A DNA stretch of 64,000 nucleotides, taken from contig CM067081.1 in assembly GCA_034008185.1 (NCBI GenBank), positions 103,921,265 through 103,985,264 on the forward strand. The letters run 5' to 3'. The notes under the pieces are model-generated. The model ran no database searches, had not been told where the DNA came from, and was given only the letters and a program-made list of their open reading frames with translations. This stretch comes from Gorsachius magnificus (Eukaryota > Chordata > Aves > Pelecaniformes > Ardeidae). The first letter of the stretch is position 1. Each line of letters begins with the position of its first letter. Shown piece by piece: positions 1-11,204 of the stretch. A program made the translations under genes and the position numbers.

Positions 1-579
1 TCTCATGTGTCCACATTCAAATTCTCTGAATTTGTCTCAGAATACCTTTGGGGCAGGGAATTACTGTTCCTTGTATTTCTCTGTAGCTAACAGCTAGAGG
101 AACGGAGATTCTTAAAGTCAAATTTTATACAGGACACTTGTTCTGCTTGTTCTGTAAAGACAGGAATAGCCATCATTCCAGCTTTGGTCTTTTAATATAA
201 ATGTATTCCACAGTGTTGAGTTTTTGGGGTTTTTTTTCCCCTGTCAAACCAAGAGCATAACCATTCAATATCAATTAATCTTAATGCTTAAGAAAATCAT
301 AGGGAATTAACCATTTATGAGATATGAGCAAAGGTTTTGAGCTCAACAAATAAGCAAGTGCATATGTAGGTCAATTCTTGTCTGACTCACACTTTTCCTG
401 CTGAACAAAGTAAGAAACCAAATATTTTTTTACTTTATTTTGCTGTTGCACAGAGGAAATTTTAAAAATATCTAGAAGATTTTTTAGCTCAAAACCTTTG
501 CGCCATTATCAATATGGCTTCAGATGGCTTCTTACTTAGGCTCTGACTTCTCAACATAAGAAAAGAATTTTTAAATTTA
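1..579. other. AT-rich noncoding sequence with a 16-bp inverted repeat
   Basis: No gene is visible. Stop codons occur in all frames and the base composition is AT-rich. The one structured element is a perfect 16-bp inverted repeat at 328-343 and 486-501, listed separately. A T-rich run lies near 225-240. The segment ends where a CR1 fragment begins. Confidence 0.6.
328..501. repeat. Perfect 16-bp inverted repeat, 142-bp spacer
   Basis: GCAAAGGTTTTGAGCT at 328-343 is the exact reverse complement of AGCTCAAAACCTTTGC at 486-501. The 142 bp between them are AT-rich and show no coding potential. The match stops sharply at both ends of each arm. I see no target-site duplication outside the arms, so a small DNA transposon with terminal inverted repeats is possible but not shown. 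The arms could also fold into a long-loop hairpin in RNA. Confidence 0.75.
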
Positions 580-763
580 AGGGTCATCACAGCACTGGTT
601 GCCCAGCGTCTCTATCTGGGCAGATACTCAAGACCAGACTGACACTCAACACCAGACTGGCCATGACCCTGAGCAACCTAGTTTGGGGGCCTCTGCTTGA
701 GCATGGGGGCTGGACCAGATGATTTCAAGAGGCACCTTCCAGCCTCAACCATTCTGTGACTCA
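580..763 (+). mobile_element. CR1 retrotransposon 3'-UTR fragment
   Basis: This is a diverged copy of the 3' untranslated end of an avian CR1 LINE. The diagnostic part is at 708-763: a 'gggggctggaccagatgatt' block, then 'ccttccagcctcaaccattctgtga', which is the usual CR1 terminus in altered form. Upstream, 'gttgcccagcgtctc' and 'gagcaacctagtttgg' match the usual CR1 3'-UTR order. An imperfect duplication of about 19 bp ('ctcaagaccagactg' / 'ctcaacaccagactgg') lies near 627-660. The copy is 5'-truncated, as most CR1 insertions are, and encodes nothing. Confidence 0.8.
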
Positions 764-1149
764 GACAGAGATGCTGCTCGGTTTTCAATGTGGAACGCAC
801 ATGCTAGAATTTATTTCAAACTTTATTAATTATGCCATTAAAAATAAATGTTTTTGAAAGCCAGATGGGAACACGAACATGGAAACATGGAAGTAAGATG
901 ATACGTTCTTTAAGTACTTTATTTTCACTAACATTTCTCTGAAGGAAAGTCTTCAATTAAAAGCTCTGAAAATTCCACATGTGGAAAAGAAAACACTGAT
1001 CTGCTTTTATGTGTTAAAAAGGCACCTAGGACACAAGCAGCCTTAATGATGAAGATCCCACATCTTTACGGATTTGCTTATGCACTAGGAACACTGAAGA
1101 ACTTGCAAGAGTTTTCCTGGGTAGGCAATACCTCAGGGACTGAGGGGTC

Positions 1150-1376
1150 TCCAACAGTTTCAGGAACCAAGCACATCCTGTGCTTTGGTTCCTAGGATGG
1201 CCACAAGCTGAGGGGTTAGCCTTGATCTATCAGCCTGGCCCAGACTTCCCAAAGCAGCTTCTTTGTCTCTGACAAATTCCAAGTGGTCTTGGTGAACCTG
1301 CTTTAGCAGCAGGGTTGGACTAGATGATCTCCTGAACTCCCTTCCAACCCTTGCCATTCTGTGATTCTGTGTGATT
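1150..1376 (+). mobile_element. CR1 retrotransposon 3' end
   Basis: This is a second CR1 3'-UTR copy in the same orientation. The segment from about 1290 reads 'ggtgaacctgctttagcagc', then 'agggttggactagatgatct', then 'cccttccaacccttgccatt', ending in 'ctgtgattctgtgtgatt'. That is the hallmark CR1 terminus with its short 8-bp-type tail units. The region 1200-1290 fits CR1 3' UTR less clearly, so the left boundary is approximate. It has no coding capacity. Confidence 0.82.
1162..1193. repeat. Short hairpin: 13/14-bp inverted repeat with 5-nt loop
   Basis: AGGAACCAAGCAC (1162-1174) pairs with GTGCTTTGGTTCCT (1180-1193) across the loop ATCCT, leaving one bulged base. It lies at the 5' edge of the CR1 fragment at 1150-1376. 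It may belong to that repeat or mark the insertion junction. Confidence 0.6.
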
Positions 1377-3760
1377 CAGAAGTGGACACGTGGAGGACAT
1401 ACTAGCTAGAATATCTTACTTAGCAATGGCATTCATGCTGCAGCTCATGCAACCATAAGCAGTATCAGAGTATATGTGCATGTTAATCAGCAACTCTCAG
1501 GATAAAACCAGTTCCACCAAAGTTCAAATCTACTTTAGAGAACACCAGCTGAGGATCCTGATCATAAAGATATCAGAAGAATAAGTGAAGATTTTTGGCC
1601 TCTGCATGCTTTCTGTGCTATATCTAATCTGAGAAGCAAATGAGATTATTGGAGTCCAGTGTCAGCAATTTAATCCCAAATCCATGAAGACAAATATCTC
1701 ATTGATATTGGTGTGAGATGTGTTTACTCAGGCTGGTTTATTGCTCCACGGATACTTCAGCTAAACTTTAGTATTATATTAAGAAACCTGAAAATACCCT
1801 TCACTGAAACAAGGGATAACACCAGCTCAGTATTTTTAATGAAACTCTTCCCATGAAAGAGGTTAGATTTTTGGGTCCCTGGATTACACTGCAGTTCTGG
1901 ACAAGAATCTGATTGATTTCAAGTCATTATGATGGAATTTCAAGTTGGTTTGGCTTGTAACTCTTAAAGTCTCAAATCAAATGGGAAAACTCCATCAATT
2001 TGGAAGACATGATATTCCTTTGTTGTCATTAATACAGCTCTAAGTACACTCCATTTTAAAATGTGGTAGGGTTGTAGCTGGAAACAGGCTGCGCCCTTAC
2101 TAGCGTAAACTGGTATAGGTCTATTAAAGACAAACGGAGCTATACTAAAGTTCTATGTGCAATTTTAATACTGTCAATGTATGGATAATCAGGGAGACTT
2201 GCAAGTATATCCACTTAGGGGCACCGACTAATTAAGCTTTCTCTGGTGGTTTTTTTCAATATTTTGTTTATAATGCTGAAATACCTTTCCATTCTTCTTT
2301 CCACCTTGGTAAAACACATAAAGGCAAAAGTAAATAAAAAAAATAAATCTCTTCATCATGGTGAGAAAATCAGCATATTCACAGCAGTGTATAGATTACA
2401 TAAATAGGAAAGAATCAGGAATTAGTGTTGTGAAGGAAGACTTAAGTAATCCAAAGCAGTCAAAAACCCTGCTGATTTATTTCTCAGCTTGTGAAAGCAT
2501 TTTATTCATTCCTAAAAGACACTGCTCTAAGTATCACAGTCACAGCTATAGAAGTTGCCCTATATCAACTGGATTGTTTAAATTAATCTGTACGCCAAGC
2601 TAATTAAGAAGCACAACAAGTCAAAAGAGATCTAGGAAGGCTGGCAGTGGATTTCTCAATTGCAGCACCATTGTTTCAGGTACGATCATCTTCTCCTGAG
2701 CCTGGCTTTGATTTACATAGTGAGCTACCAGTGTCATGGCTAGAGAAGGAAAAGACACGCTTATAGCCAACTTGAATCTTGTTATATATAATGCTTTCTC
2801 CAAAGGGACACTTTAGCAACTGGTGATGCCAGCCCTAATTTTTTGACACAACAGAGAAAAATGAGGGGGTTTGGCCGAGATGTATTATCCTCTGCTGGTT
2901 CCTACAGAAAAGGCAGAAAAGTGTTTCTAGTGGGACAAATAATGGGATAGTCATCAGCTCGTTGCAGAGAGCGTTCAGGCAGCAACACAACAGAGTGGAC
3001 GGAATGTGAATTAGTCAGGAGTCAGGACAAAACCAAAACCCAAGCAGGAATAGAGAATATGGAGAATGTGACAGTTTTCAACTCACAACATAATGCTAAT
3101 ACCAAGGTCTTCAGCATCATTAGCTACATGCAAGGCAAAAAGCAAAACATGCAAGAAATGGCTTACAGATGCGATAGAGCAGCTTAATTTTAATTTGAAC
3201 ACTGTAGAAGAGAGCCACTTTAAAAATATATACAAGTTGCTTACAGAAATGCAATTTGTGTAGGCTTTGGGTTATTAAAACAACTGTAAAAGAAGGTCAT
3301 ATTAAGGCATAGGCTTTAGGATAATGCAATTTGTTTGTACGTAGGAACTTCAGGCTAACTCTGAAAGAATATTTCTCCTTAACTTGATTGCATTTAATAC
3401 TGGAATTGTTTTCATGTATAATTCCTTTTGTAATTATGGGAAGTATATTAAATGAAAAGCTCACTTCAAACATCAGAATATTTAAAGAACTTGATCCAAA
3501 CCCCAAAGTCAATGGAATGGGCAGCCCCCCAAGGAGTCAAACACAGCTGGAAATTAAATGTTCAATCTCAATCCCAGCAAGACCAACATGACGTTAGCTG
3601 CAAGGGGAAGACCAGCTAAGAGCAAGCTCCAGACACTGTCTGTTCAACTTGTCATTAGAGTTAGGGTAAATATCTGCACTGCACAACCTACTGACATTTA
3701 GACACATTGTATGAACAGGAGCTCATGCACCTTGTTATCAGACACGTGAATAGAAGGTAC
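1377..3760. other. Noncoding AT-rich interval
   Basis: I see no gene, structural RNA or recognisable repeat here. Open frames are short (80 codons or less), show no domain, and overlap each other on opposite strands as expected by chance. The interval ends at the 5-bp target duplication of the solo LTR. Confidence 0.55.
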
Positions 3761-3765
3761 TGGAC
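3761..3765. repeat. Target-site duplication, left copy (TGGAC)
   Basis: TGGAC directly precedes the LTR's 5' TG. An identical TGGAC directly follows its 3' CA at 4336-4340. A 5-bp duplication is the expected footprint of retroviral integrase for ERVL- or ERVK-like elements. Confidence 0.85.
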
Positions 3766-4335
3766 TGTCCTGGTTTCAGCTGGGATAGAGTTAATTTTCT
3801 TCCTGGCAGCTGGTATAGTGTGGTGTTTTGTATTTAGGATGAGAAGAATGTCAATAACACCCTGATGGTTTAGTTGTTGCTGAGCAGGGCTATACCCCAG
3901 TCAAAGACTTTTTCAGCTTCCCCTGCTCTGCCAGGTGCACCAGAAGCTGGGAGGGGGCACAGCCAGGACAGGTGACCCCGACTGGCCACAGGGCTATTCC
4001 AGACCATATGGCGTCATGCTCAGTATATGAACTGGGGGGAGTTGGCCAGGGGGCAGGGATCGCTGCTCGGGGACAGGCTGGGCATCAGCCGGTGGGTGGT
4101 GAGCACTTGCATTGTGCATCACTTGTTTTGTATATTCTGTATATCCTCTTACCATTATTATGATTATTATCATAATCATAATTATTCTTTTCTTCTGTTG
4201 TTTCATTAAATTGTCTTTATCTCAACCCATGGGTTTTACTTTTTTTCTGACTCTCTCCCCCATCCCACCGAGGGAGGGGGGGAGTGAGCAAGCGGCTGGG
4301 TGGTGTTTAGCTGCCTGCCAGGTTAAACCACAACA
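3766..4335 (+). mobile_element. Solo LTR of an avian endogenous retrovirus (ERVL-like)
   Basis: A 570-bp element starts TGTCCTGGTTTCAGC and ends AAACCACAACA, with the canonical TG...CA ends and a perfect 5-bp direct repeat (TGGAC) on both sides. The sequence (a 'ctgggatagagttaattttc' block near the start, an ATT/ATC-rich stretch at 4152-4190, and 'ggttttacttttttt' later) resembles a common avian ERVL-type LTR family that I recognise from memory; the family name should be checked. A TATA-like 'cagtatatgaactgggg' lies near 4020-4036, and an 'attaaa' polyadenylation-type signal near 4205. No gag, pol or env sequence adjoins it, so it is most simply a solo LTR left by recombination between the two LTRs of a provirus. 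Orientation follows the TATA and polyadenylation order. The short reading frames inside it are not genes. Confidence 0.88.
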
Positions 4336-4340
4336 TGGAC
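4336..4340. repeat. Target-site duplication, right copy (TGGAC)
   Basis: This is identical to 3761-3765 and directly follows the LTR's terminal CA. The pair fixes both ends of the insertion to the base. Confidence 0.85.
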
Positions 4341-7083
4341 ATACTGCGCTGCTCCAGCTTTTATGCACTACTATTTGATCCTTGGGTTGCAGCCACAAGA
4401 ACATACTATTCTGAGATATATGAACTCCAAATAATTTTTGTCTGCTTCTTAGTGCCCCTCCTCCAGCCCCACTGGCCCATCTTCTTTCTTCATCTTTCCT
4501 TCTAGGACTCCCATTTCTCCCCTCCATACTTCATTCTTAATAGGCTTCCTTCTGCTTCTTTCCTTTCCTTGACACCTGTATCCTAATTTACTCCTCTAGC
4601 ATTCTCACTAACTCTTAATAAAAATTAAGCATGATCAATATCGAGACAAAAATAGAAGGCACAAGCTGCTTTTGCAAGTTCTCCTTGACTGTGCGGGTGA
4701 AGTATGGTGCCTGCTTTGCTGCTCATCTGTCTACTTTTTCTAATACAAGCTTTTCATAGAGGGGAAAAGATCTCCCTGTGGCTAGTGATTGAAGAGGGGA
4801 AGAAGCACAAGCAATCCTGCATTCAACCAATTCCTCTCGCACATAGAGAGAGGAGATGAAATTCTGCTAACGGATGACTGTGGAGTTCTGAGCGGGGCTG
4901 GTATGGCACAGCGATACCTACGGCGTCATTTCCAGCACTGCCCGCCTGTGTACCTGTGACAATGGAGCCCCTGTCTGGGCTGGAAGTGCTGTGCATTGCC
5001 ACGAAAGAAACAATAAATATACATAAATAAGACCCAGTAACTGAGATGATTAACAATACACATATATATAATATATACATACATTGTATATCATATATAC
5101 ATGTAAGTATGTAACATGCAGGTATTAAAATCTTCTAAATAGTTTTTAAATTATGTGCAGATAGGTGTATATATATTTAAACCTCTTTATCCATACCCAT
5201 AGTCAAAATCTCATATTGTTTTTTATCACAGATAGCATGGCATATTTTATTATCTGTGGATATGTAAAACAGATCATGCAAATGCCAAGTGAAAGACACT
5301 CACAGAGCAAACACAGTTTCTGCGATCCTTAGAATGCAGAGCTTTAAACCCAAAAACTACTGCTCTCTGTGAATTTAATTTTGCCAGGTCCTACATAAAT
5401 GATGATGCGAGCCATCAAAATATAAATCATACATCTTTAAAATGAAACATGCATTGTTATGGGCAAACTTATACTCTTAAGCCGCAGAGGATTTTTTCCA
5501 AAATCCTGATTCATGTCTGTGGATGAGTGGAAGAAGGCCTACAAATGCCAGAACCGCTCTTGGCACTCCTTGCTACTAGTCCAGCTACCCTGGGAGTAGA
5601 AGCATTTTGGTCTGAGATGGACTGAGCTGCACAGCACAAAGCATGAGCTGCAGAAAGGGGTAGGGCCCTTCTGATGGACCTCCAAAGTTTGCACTAACCC
5701 CTGGGATCTGCTGAAGCAGGGAGGTACCTACCACTCCAGGGCTGCTCCAGCTGGTAGTAAGAGGTGGACTATCTGCTGGAGTCCTTGAGAGGGTAAGCAG
5801 AAGCTCTCCTGTCTTGTCCTGTGTGGCTGACTGCCTTGGAGCAGGAAAAAATATATTTCTGGAGAATCAAGGGAGACTAATTCCCCTGCTGTTGTCAATC
5901 CAAGAAGAAAAGGGCAGAAGATAGCAAGTTCATAATATCCTTTTTCCCTCAGGTCCCACTCGATTTCGTCAATGCTGGGGTACTACAATAATAAAATGAA
6001 ATACTCTCTTTTTGACATTTAAGTCACTCTTTTGAAATAAGTGTGGAAGGAGAAAAATGAGTTAGGGCACATTTAAATAATACTGGGTAGAGATTTGGAA
6101 CAGTCATTAATTTACCCCACCAGCTTACTTGTAATTAATATTAACTCAATGGCAGAAAAGAGAAATATACACTGCGGAAACAGTGCAGCTTAATAAAAAA
6201 TAGTATTAATTCTTCTTCCTTCTGCATTATCTGCTAAAAGGTTTTTTGCTTTTCTTTCTGTAAAAAGGAAATATGACAAGAGCTTCTCGGGGCAGAAGCA
6301 TTGTTCTTGGTCAAATGTTGGAAGCTCACATTGACTCCACTCATTTTTGTGGAACTTTCTAGATTTCTATTAATGTGGCTAAGCAGAAATTGATAAAAGT
6401 CTCCTCTCCAATGGAAGATATGCCAGGATGTTCTATGTATATACAGTAGAAGTTTTCTTTATGAAAAAGTCTCTAGTGTACCATATATTGGAGAAAAAAT
6501 GTAATAGGTCTTTGGCTGAGAAAGGTTTTCAAAAGGTTGCATTTGAGTTGCAGGTTATTTATGTCTTTTAGCTAAATAGTATGGTGGATAAAAGTATCTA
6601 CTGCTCAGGGAAAAGCAGTTTTGCAGATTAATGTTAGACTGGTTCAATGGAGTGGATCAATGTTAGTTTGTTAAGAGGTTCGCTGTAGCATTTTTAGTGA
6701 AAAGAGTTTGGAAAGGGGAGACCTGCATTTATGGGTTTGGGAACATAAATAAAGAGAGGACTTGAACCAAAAAGAGCTTTTTAAAATGTGATGTTTAAAC
6801 TTGCTGCAATCATGGTGCTATTTTCATTGGGGAAATAATTTATATTTACTTTCTTACGTATTACAATGCTTCAGCAAAAATACTTGTGTCTTAACATTTT
6901 GAAGTTTAAAAATTAATTTAACCTCCTCACTTACGTGAAAATTCAGTGGTTTTGGTAACATGCTGTTAAAGAGAGGGAAAAATTAAAAAAATAATCTTCG
7001 ACTTCAACTGAAGGAAAATTGAGGGCATGTCAGGGGAATCTGGAATAATTCCACTCAAACAGCTCTCTCCCCTGCCAACACCA
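4341..7083. other. Noncoding AT-rich interval with a TA-rich low-complexity patch
   Basis: No gene is supported. About 5053-5110 is a degenerate (TA)n/(CATA)n patch ('catatatataatatatacat' and similar). The rest is unique AT-rich DNA with short chance frames only. The interval ends at the CCTCT array. Confidence 0.5.
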
Positions 7084-7168
7084 CCCTCTCCTCTCCTCTC
7101 CTCTCCTCTCCTCTCCTCTCCTCTCCTCTCCTCTCCTCTCCTCTCCTCTCCTCTCCTCTCCTCTCCTC
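7084..7168. repeat. (CCTCT)n pentanucleotide microsatellite, about 17 units
   Basis: About 85 bp consist of uninterrupted CTCTC/CCTCT units. One strand is pure pyrimidine and the other pure purine, which can favour triplex (H-DNA) structure. The repeat is open in several frames on both strands and so creates repetitive reading frames that are not proteins. Confidence 0.95.
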
Positions 7169-10100
7169 AGCGAGTAACAGCAGAAAGCGCTGAAGAGGTC
7201 AGAGGACAGATAGGTGACAGGAACGGAGGGTGGGAGATACCTGGGCATTAGGTTGGTCTGAGAAGAAGAGAGTGGTCGAGAGAGGGGATCTGAGCTACTG
7301 CACCGTCTTTAAAAAGCTCATCAGATGAACAGAGCCCGTCTCTGGCAGCGGCAGAATCTTTCGGGCACGTAGACAGGTTCACTGCCATGACGGCAGCTCG
7401 GTGCTGGGTGAGACACAGTCTCTTTGGAGGGGCAGCACTACCCTGGGCCTGGCAGTCAGGCACAGGAGAAGGCGTGAAGAGGCAGGACACGCAGGGGGAG
7501 TCTGGATGCTGATGGAGCTGCCAAACCCATGTCTGCAACCAAAGGAGCCGCAATGAATGCCAGGGCTCAGGAGATGAAGAACTCAACAAATCATTTGGGT
7601 TTTCAGTTCCTTTCTCCTTTGGAGTGATATTTATTCTGTAAATTATCTTGAAAGAAAATGTTTGAGCAAGGGGAAAGAGACAAGGACAAGAAGGGGATGG
7701 TTTTTTGTCTGTTCTTTCACTCTTCAGTTTCCTATAGCTTTTTTCTAAGGTACATTCAGAGTGAAAGATCTTTTTTGAAGATCTTGGAAGACCAGGATGC
7801 TGATTTGGCGTAGTTATTTTTAGATGATGCTTTCAATTTCTGTGTTATCAGGTGTTGCATGTAGGTTACGAAAGACCTGGGGAAGTCTGATTTATTATGT
7901 TTCCATTTGGAGGTTTTACTACTGTGATATTCTACAGTCTCTTGCTGACTCTGGTACTGCATGATGGTAGAAGGCTATCAAGGAGACAAGTGTGGAAAAC
8001 ACAGCCCTCCCAAATGAATCCTAACTGCAGCCTGGGGTCTCAACTCAGTCAGAAAGTAGCTTAGACTGGATAACGTTAAAGTCCTGAGGACAACACAACG
8101 CAGCTAAAATTTCTCAGAACTTCACCAAGAAATTGAGAAAATGTCCAGATTTTCTGGAAACTTCCAGATTTTCCGGAAACTTCCAGATTTTCCTACGCGT
8201 TTGCATACGCTTGACCTTCTGATAGTTTGACCACATCCATACTCAAAACCAGAATTCTGAAATGGATGCAAAATGTGAGGGAGGTGGTTTACATCTGTAG
8301 ACTCAGACATGAGGCCCTGATGTCAGACAAGGTTTTAGCTATTAGCCTGATAGCATTACTTAAACTGCAAATTGCATGATAATTACACATAATAATGATC
8401 TCTAACTGGAATTTGATGTTGTGAAACAAGAAATAAAAGACCCCAAATTCCTGTGTGAAGGACTCTGTGTTACTATTTGTAATATTAATGTGCTATGTGA
8501 TAAGAACAGACCTTGGTTACACACATTACCTTTCATTCTCGAGGTATTTCAACACAACGTACTAATAAATTCATCTAAACATTGGCAATGCAATGAATGA
8601 GTAAGCAAACGGGGCGGCCAGTATGAGCTGAACAACAGCTCACATGTTAAGGCTCTGGGCATTGAAACCTGCTTAACTGGGAGAAACAAAGACTGGCAAG
8701 AGACCTGGACCTTTTCCCTACTCTTTCTGAATGAAGTCCAAAAGGAGATTAAACCTTCAGGAATATCGATAACTGGAGACGAGCAAGATGAACTGTATTG
8801 AGATTTCTCATTTTAAAATATCAGCCAGAAATAAAATGATGCTCCTTGTACAGCATGCCATGATTTTATGGGACAGACCTTACTGGGGGATTTACTGTGT
8901 TGTAAGCAACAAGAGAGACGTATGGATTAGAGTTTACCGTAAAATTAGAAACCTGGAAGATACATCCAGGGAAATTTCAGTCAGTTTAAAACTTTTTCTG
9001 TCCTTTTGTGCTTCAAAATGGTCCCCTTCTAATTCTAAAACATTTTTTTTTTTTTCAGAACTACTTTGAGAAGAGGAAATGTTTTAAATCTCAAAGTGGG
9101 CAGTTTAAAAACCCTCTCCTTCTCCCCCAGTTCTCCTGTGAAAACGCAATCTTCCACTTCATGTCTGCTCCAACCAGTACAGGACACAAGGGTCATATAC
9201 ATAGATAAACCCAGAAAAACTGGGCAAAAAAGATCTTCCACAGTAGCAAATGGACTATTTTTCATTTAAAAGTTTGGCCAGCCTTTGCAGCATTAGAGCC
9301 AGCTTGAACTCTCCCATAACTGTTTGAAATTTTTTTAAAAGCCATCGCTCTTTATGTACGAAGCTGTGGAATACAGCCCAGGTAACGCTCAGCTACAGCC
9401 TGAAGCAGGAGCTAGTACCTCTTTCGAGTTTTCTATGAGCCACTCCTGCCACAAGGGGTTAGCAGAGTTTGAGCTGTTCAGGTTTCTACTACTGGTAGCA
9501 AGTATCTGCAGATCTCTGCCACCCTCTCACAGTCATTACTAAGCTCTTTATTTTCCCCATCCTTCTGCTCTGTCCATGTTCTTAAGAGCTTCAGAGAAGC
9601 AGAAGACTAAAGTCAGTGGTATTTTCAAAAGCATTTAATTCTGGTCAACTTCTTATCTCACTGAAAGGAATGCTGAGGTGTCTCTGACTTTTGCAGGAAC
9701 CCATTTGAACTGAGGACAAGCGGTTCTGAAAATATCAGTAGGTGTATTTTCCTGATGAAATATATTCCTTTTTTTTCCTTCAAAATAGTACCATTTCTCA
9801 GTCAAGTGGAACTAATATGACTTCCCTTTGGAAACCGGTACTTGCTGTTGGATCACTGTTATTTGCCGGCCGGCGTGACTGTGAAAATAAAAACTGCCAC
9901 TCGGGTCGGAGCTACTTCTGCTGCATGGTTTTGTATGGTGGGTGAACGTGTACACGAAGGGTAGCTGTTCCTAGCTCAGTGGCTGAGATTTTCCCAGATT
10001 AGAAGATGCACGGCTTCTCTCATGTATAGCAATTTGAAAGGCAATGACAGATTATAAAATTGCACCAGTGTTATCGAGCCATTCAGCCCGGTCCAGGGTG

Positions 10101-11150
10101 GCCTGACAGATTCCTTTTCTGCCCCCCACGCAAGAGCATACGCTGTAGTTATTAGCCACGCGAGTGATTTAATGCAAGTGTCGCCTTTAGTGGGTGTGAG
10201 GTGCATGAGACGGGAGAGGGTGCGGGCTGAGCCTTTCTCACCCTACGTTAGGACACGTCCTGCAGGAGCAAGAGATGGGGGCAAAGCTGTGGGAGCGGGC
10301 ATGAGGCTGGAGCAGTGATGCTGACGTCCGTGGCCAACACAGGGAGCTGTGGAGTGGTGGTGGCCCCAGAGGAGGCACGGGCCACGCTACGCTCTGGCAC
10401 CGTGGCAGGGCAGCAGGAGACGAGGCATGAAAGCCAGTGGGAAATGTAGCTGCCTCATCCCGGGGGCTGGCAGGGAGCTTGTTGCTGCCGGTGGATTTAG
10501 CTCTGCTCCAAAGGAAAGGATGCCTCTTTGGTAAACAAACAAAAAATAAACATCACAGGCAAAAATTATCCAAGATGCGTGTAAAACATGCCATAAGAAA
10601 TGTAAAGTGGGGCACTAACTGGTATCCTGGCTGGGAATGTCGGTAGTGAGAACTCTGGAATAGCCTAAATTGCTCTGTAAACAGTAGAGGCAGGCTTTTC
10701 AGGAAACATTTGAGACTGACTGGGAGATATAATGTAGGCGCTTGCATTTCCATTGCACTTCAGCATGTGCTGCGACTGCTCCGAGGAGTTAATTTCTGGA
10801 ACAATAGTGAGACAGACTGGAGAGGAATACAAAATAAACAAATTTAAATTATTTCAATTTTGGATCTCAGCTATGCAATTTTAGTTCTGTTGCTAGGTGG
10901 GAGTCATTCTCGTGTTATGTTTTTTTCTTTTTTCAGATCAGCTTGGGACCCATATGTTTACTTTATAGTGAAGCATTTTGAGTTTCACTGAACCTTTAAA
11001 ACTGAAATTTTAAAAATAATTTGAGAACGTCGAATCCCAGGGGAAAAGCTATCCACTGGCCCAGTCGAGGATGGGGAGTGTTGTGGTCCCCGTGCCCAAC
11101 TCTTCAAAACTGGCCTTGAGTTTTCATCGCTTGAACTTTGTGAACTCCTG
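7169..11150. other. Noncoding interval left of the CpG island
   Basis: No gene is supported. It contains a 19-bp tandem repeat at 8145-8194 (listed separately), a 10-bp perfect palindrome GCCGGCCGGC at 9865-9874, and two T-rich tracts ending in CAG (near 9043-9058 and 10919-10937) that resemble 3' splice sites without a convincing paired donor. About 10080-10530 is a moderately GC-rich shoulder before the main island. Confidence 0.5.
8145..8194. repeat. 19-bp tandem repeat (about 2.6 units) with two perfect heat-shock-element matches
   Basis: Units start at 8145, 8164 and 8183 (the last partial), with one base change (TTTTCTGG versus TTTTCCGG). Each full period creates a three-box TTCnnGAAnnTTC arrangement: TTC 8152-8154, GAA 8157-8159, TTC 8162-8164; and TTC 8171-8173, GAA 8176-8178, TTC 8181-8183. 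That is the consensus bound by heat-shock factor trimers. The motif is seen in the sequence; binding is not shown, and nearby transcription is unknown. Confidence 0.7.
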
Positions 11151-11204
11151 ATCCCAGGTGAGCAGCCCTGCAGGCTTGCTGAAGCACCTGCCACATCTGG
11201 GAAG

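Noticed and set aside
7027..7251. Repetitive Ser/Pro/Leu and Arg/Glu/Gly frames across 7.0-7.25 kb
   Set aside because: They are translations of the CCTCT microsatellite.
9043..9208. T-rich tract ending TCAG followed by an open frame, as a candidate exon
   Set aside because: No acceptable donor follows before the frame closes, so only half of an exon signature is present.
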